A stretch of DNA of 6,612 bases from Alphaproteobacteria bacterium. GTDB taxonomy: Bacteria; Pseudomonadota; Alphaproteobacteria; Rickettsiales; UBA1997. A program made the translations under genes and the position numbers. This document shows, piece after piece, positions 6,112-6,612 of this stretch. Within the stretch, counting starts at the first letter, position 1. Each line of letters opens with the position of its first letter. The notes below the pieces were generated by a model. It was not told where the DNA came from, did not search any database, and saw only the letters and a program-made list of their open reading frames with translations. The stretch is from positions 1 to 6,612 of the forward strand of contig VGDJ01000069.1 in assembly GCA_016869775.1 (NCBI GenBank), read 5' to 3'.

Positions 6112-6612
6112 ATGTTTATAAATTTAATCGAAAAAATCGGTAAATATACTACTTCAAATATTACAAAATTTGGTGAGGCCATCACTTTTGCTCTTAAGGG
6201 TCTAATAAATTGTTTTTTACCACCTTTTTATCCGCGATTAATCCTCAAACAAATTATGCAAATTGGTTATTACTCTTTGCCAGTTGTAGGTTTGACGGCA
6301 ATTTTTTCCGGCGCAGTTTTGGCACTTCAAAGTTATTCAGGCTTCTCACGCTTCAACGCTGAAAGCACCATCGCTACCGTCGTGGTTTTGTCGATTACCC
6401 GCGAACTTGGGCCAGTTTTGGCAGGCTTGATGGTGGCAGGGAGGGTTGGTGCTTCGATGGCTGCCGAAATTGGTACCATGCGCGTCACCGAACAAATCGA
6501 TGCTCTCAAAACTTTGTCCACCAATCCTTTCAAATATTTAGTAGCCCCACGCATTATCGCCGGAACTATTATGATGCCGTTTTTGGTGTTGATTGCCGAC
6601 ATTATTGGAGTG
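6112..6612 (+). CDS. mlaE: MlaE-type ABC transporter permease (3' end outside window)
   Basis: The frame runs from ATG 6112 to the window edge without a stop: 167 residues of a protein usually about 260 long. MlaE is the inner-membrane permease of the Mla phospholipid transporter, which works with an ATPase (MlaF) and an MCE-domain protein (MlaD) to move lipids between the inner and outer membranes. The visible part has the N-terminal amphipathic region (residues 1-45) and a first core membrane segment (about 48-72: QIGYYSLPVVGLTAIFSGAV, then LALQSYSGF). The highly conserved block TRELGPVLAGLMVAGRVGAS follows. Next is the family signature AAEIGTMRVTEQIDAL, then NPFKYLVAPRIIA and the start of another membrane helix (MMPFLVLIADIIGV). 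The sequence recalls alphaproteobacterial and rickettsial versions. This gene looks more G/C-rich and conserved than its neighbours. It is divergent from the TonB operon and probably unrelated in function; an mlaF-type gene would be expected beyond the edge. Confidence 0.93.
   Translation, partial: MFINLIEKIGKYTTSNITKFGEAITFALKGLINCFLPPFYPRLILKQIMQIGYYSLPVVGLTAIFSGAVLALQSYSGFSRFNAESTIATVVVLSITRELGPVLAGLMVAGRVGASMAAEIGTMRVTEQIDALKTLSTNPFKYLVAPRIIAGTIMMPFLVLIADIIGV

Noticed and set aside
6333..6602. 89-codon open frame on the minus strand
   Set aside because: It is antisense to the well-conserved mlaE coding sequence and has no recognisable features.

Overview
The window is AT-rich, gene-dense DNA with six complete genes and two cut by the edges. 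It looks like an alphaproteobacterium, possibly a reduced-genome, Rickettsiales-like one. The evidence is the strong A/T bias at third codon positions, the very short intergenic gaps, start sites without clear Shine-Dalgarno sequences, and an MlaE-type permease whose sequence recalls alphaproteobacterial and rickettsial versions. This placement is inference from reading; no search was run. The TonB-dependent receptor shows the organism has an outer membrane.

Left part (1-1970, + strand): the end of an unrecognised gene and a complete unrecognised gene of 438 codons. Both proteins are lysine-rich and soluble-looking with low-complexity Ser/Pro tails. The second carries six tandem 18-bp repeats encoding PPSPxx. 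No function can be assigned.

Central part (1948-6040, - strand): a compact operon reading right to left. It encodes a small His-rich membrane or exported protein resembling the DUF2946 type, a TonB-dependent outer-membrane receptor, ExbB, ExbD and a TonB-family protein. The last four genes are separated by 1 base or overlap (1-base gap, 11-base overlap, 1-base overlap), so they are almost certainly translated together. Together they would form a self-contained energised import system: ExbB-ExbD use the proton gradient, TonB carries the energy across the periplasm, and the receptor admits a substrate. The TonB linker is rich in histidine rather than proline, and the leading small protein has His clusters and a CxxC. 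A metal ion or metal complex is therefore the best guess for the substrate, but nothing in the sequence proves it.

Right edge (6041-6612): a 71-base divergent intergenic region, then the first 167 codons of an mlaE-type permease of lipid transport on the + strand. The intergenic region has an inverted repeat, TGCGA-N9-TCGCA, overlapping candidate -10 boxes for both directions, which makes it a candidate operator for the uptake operon. No intergenic stretch exceeds 300 bases, and I see no RNA genes, mobile elements or CRISPR array.
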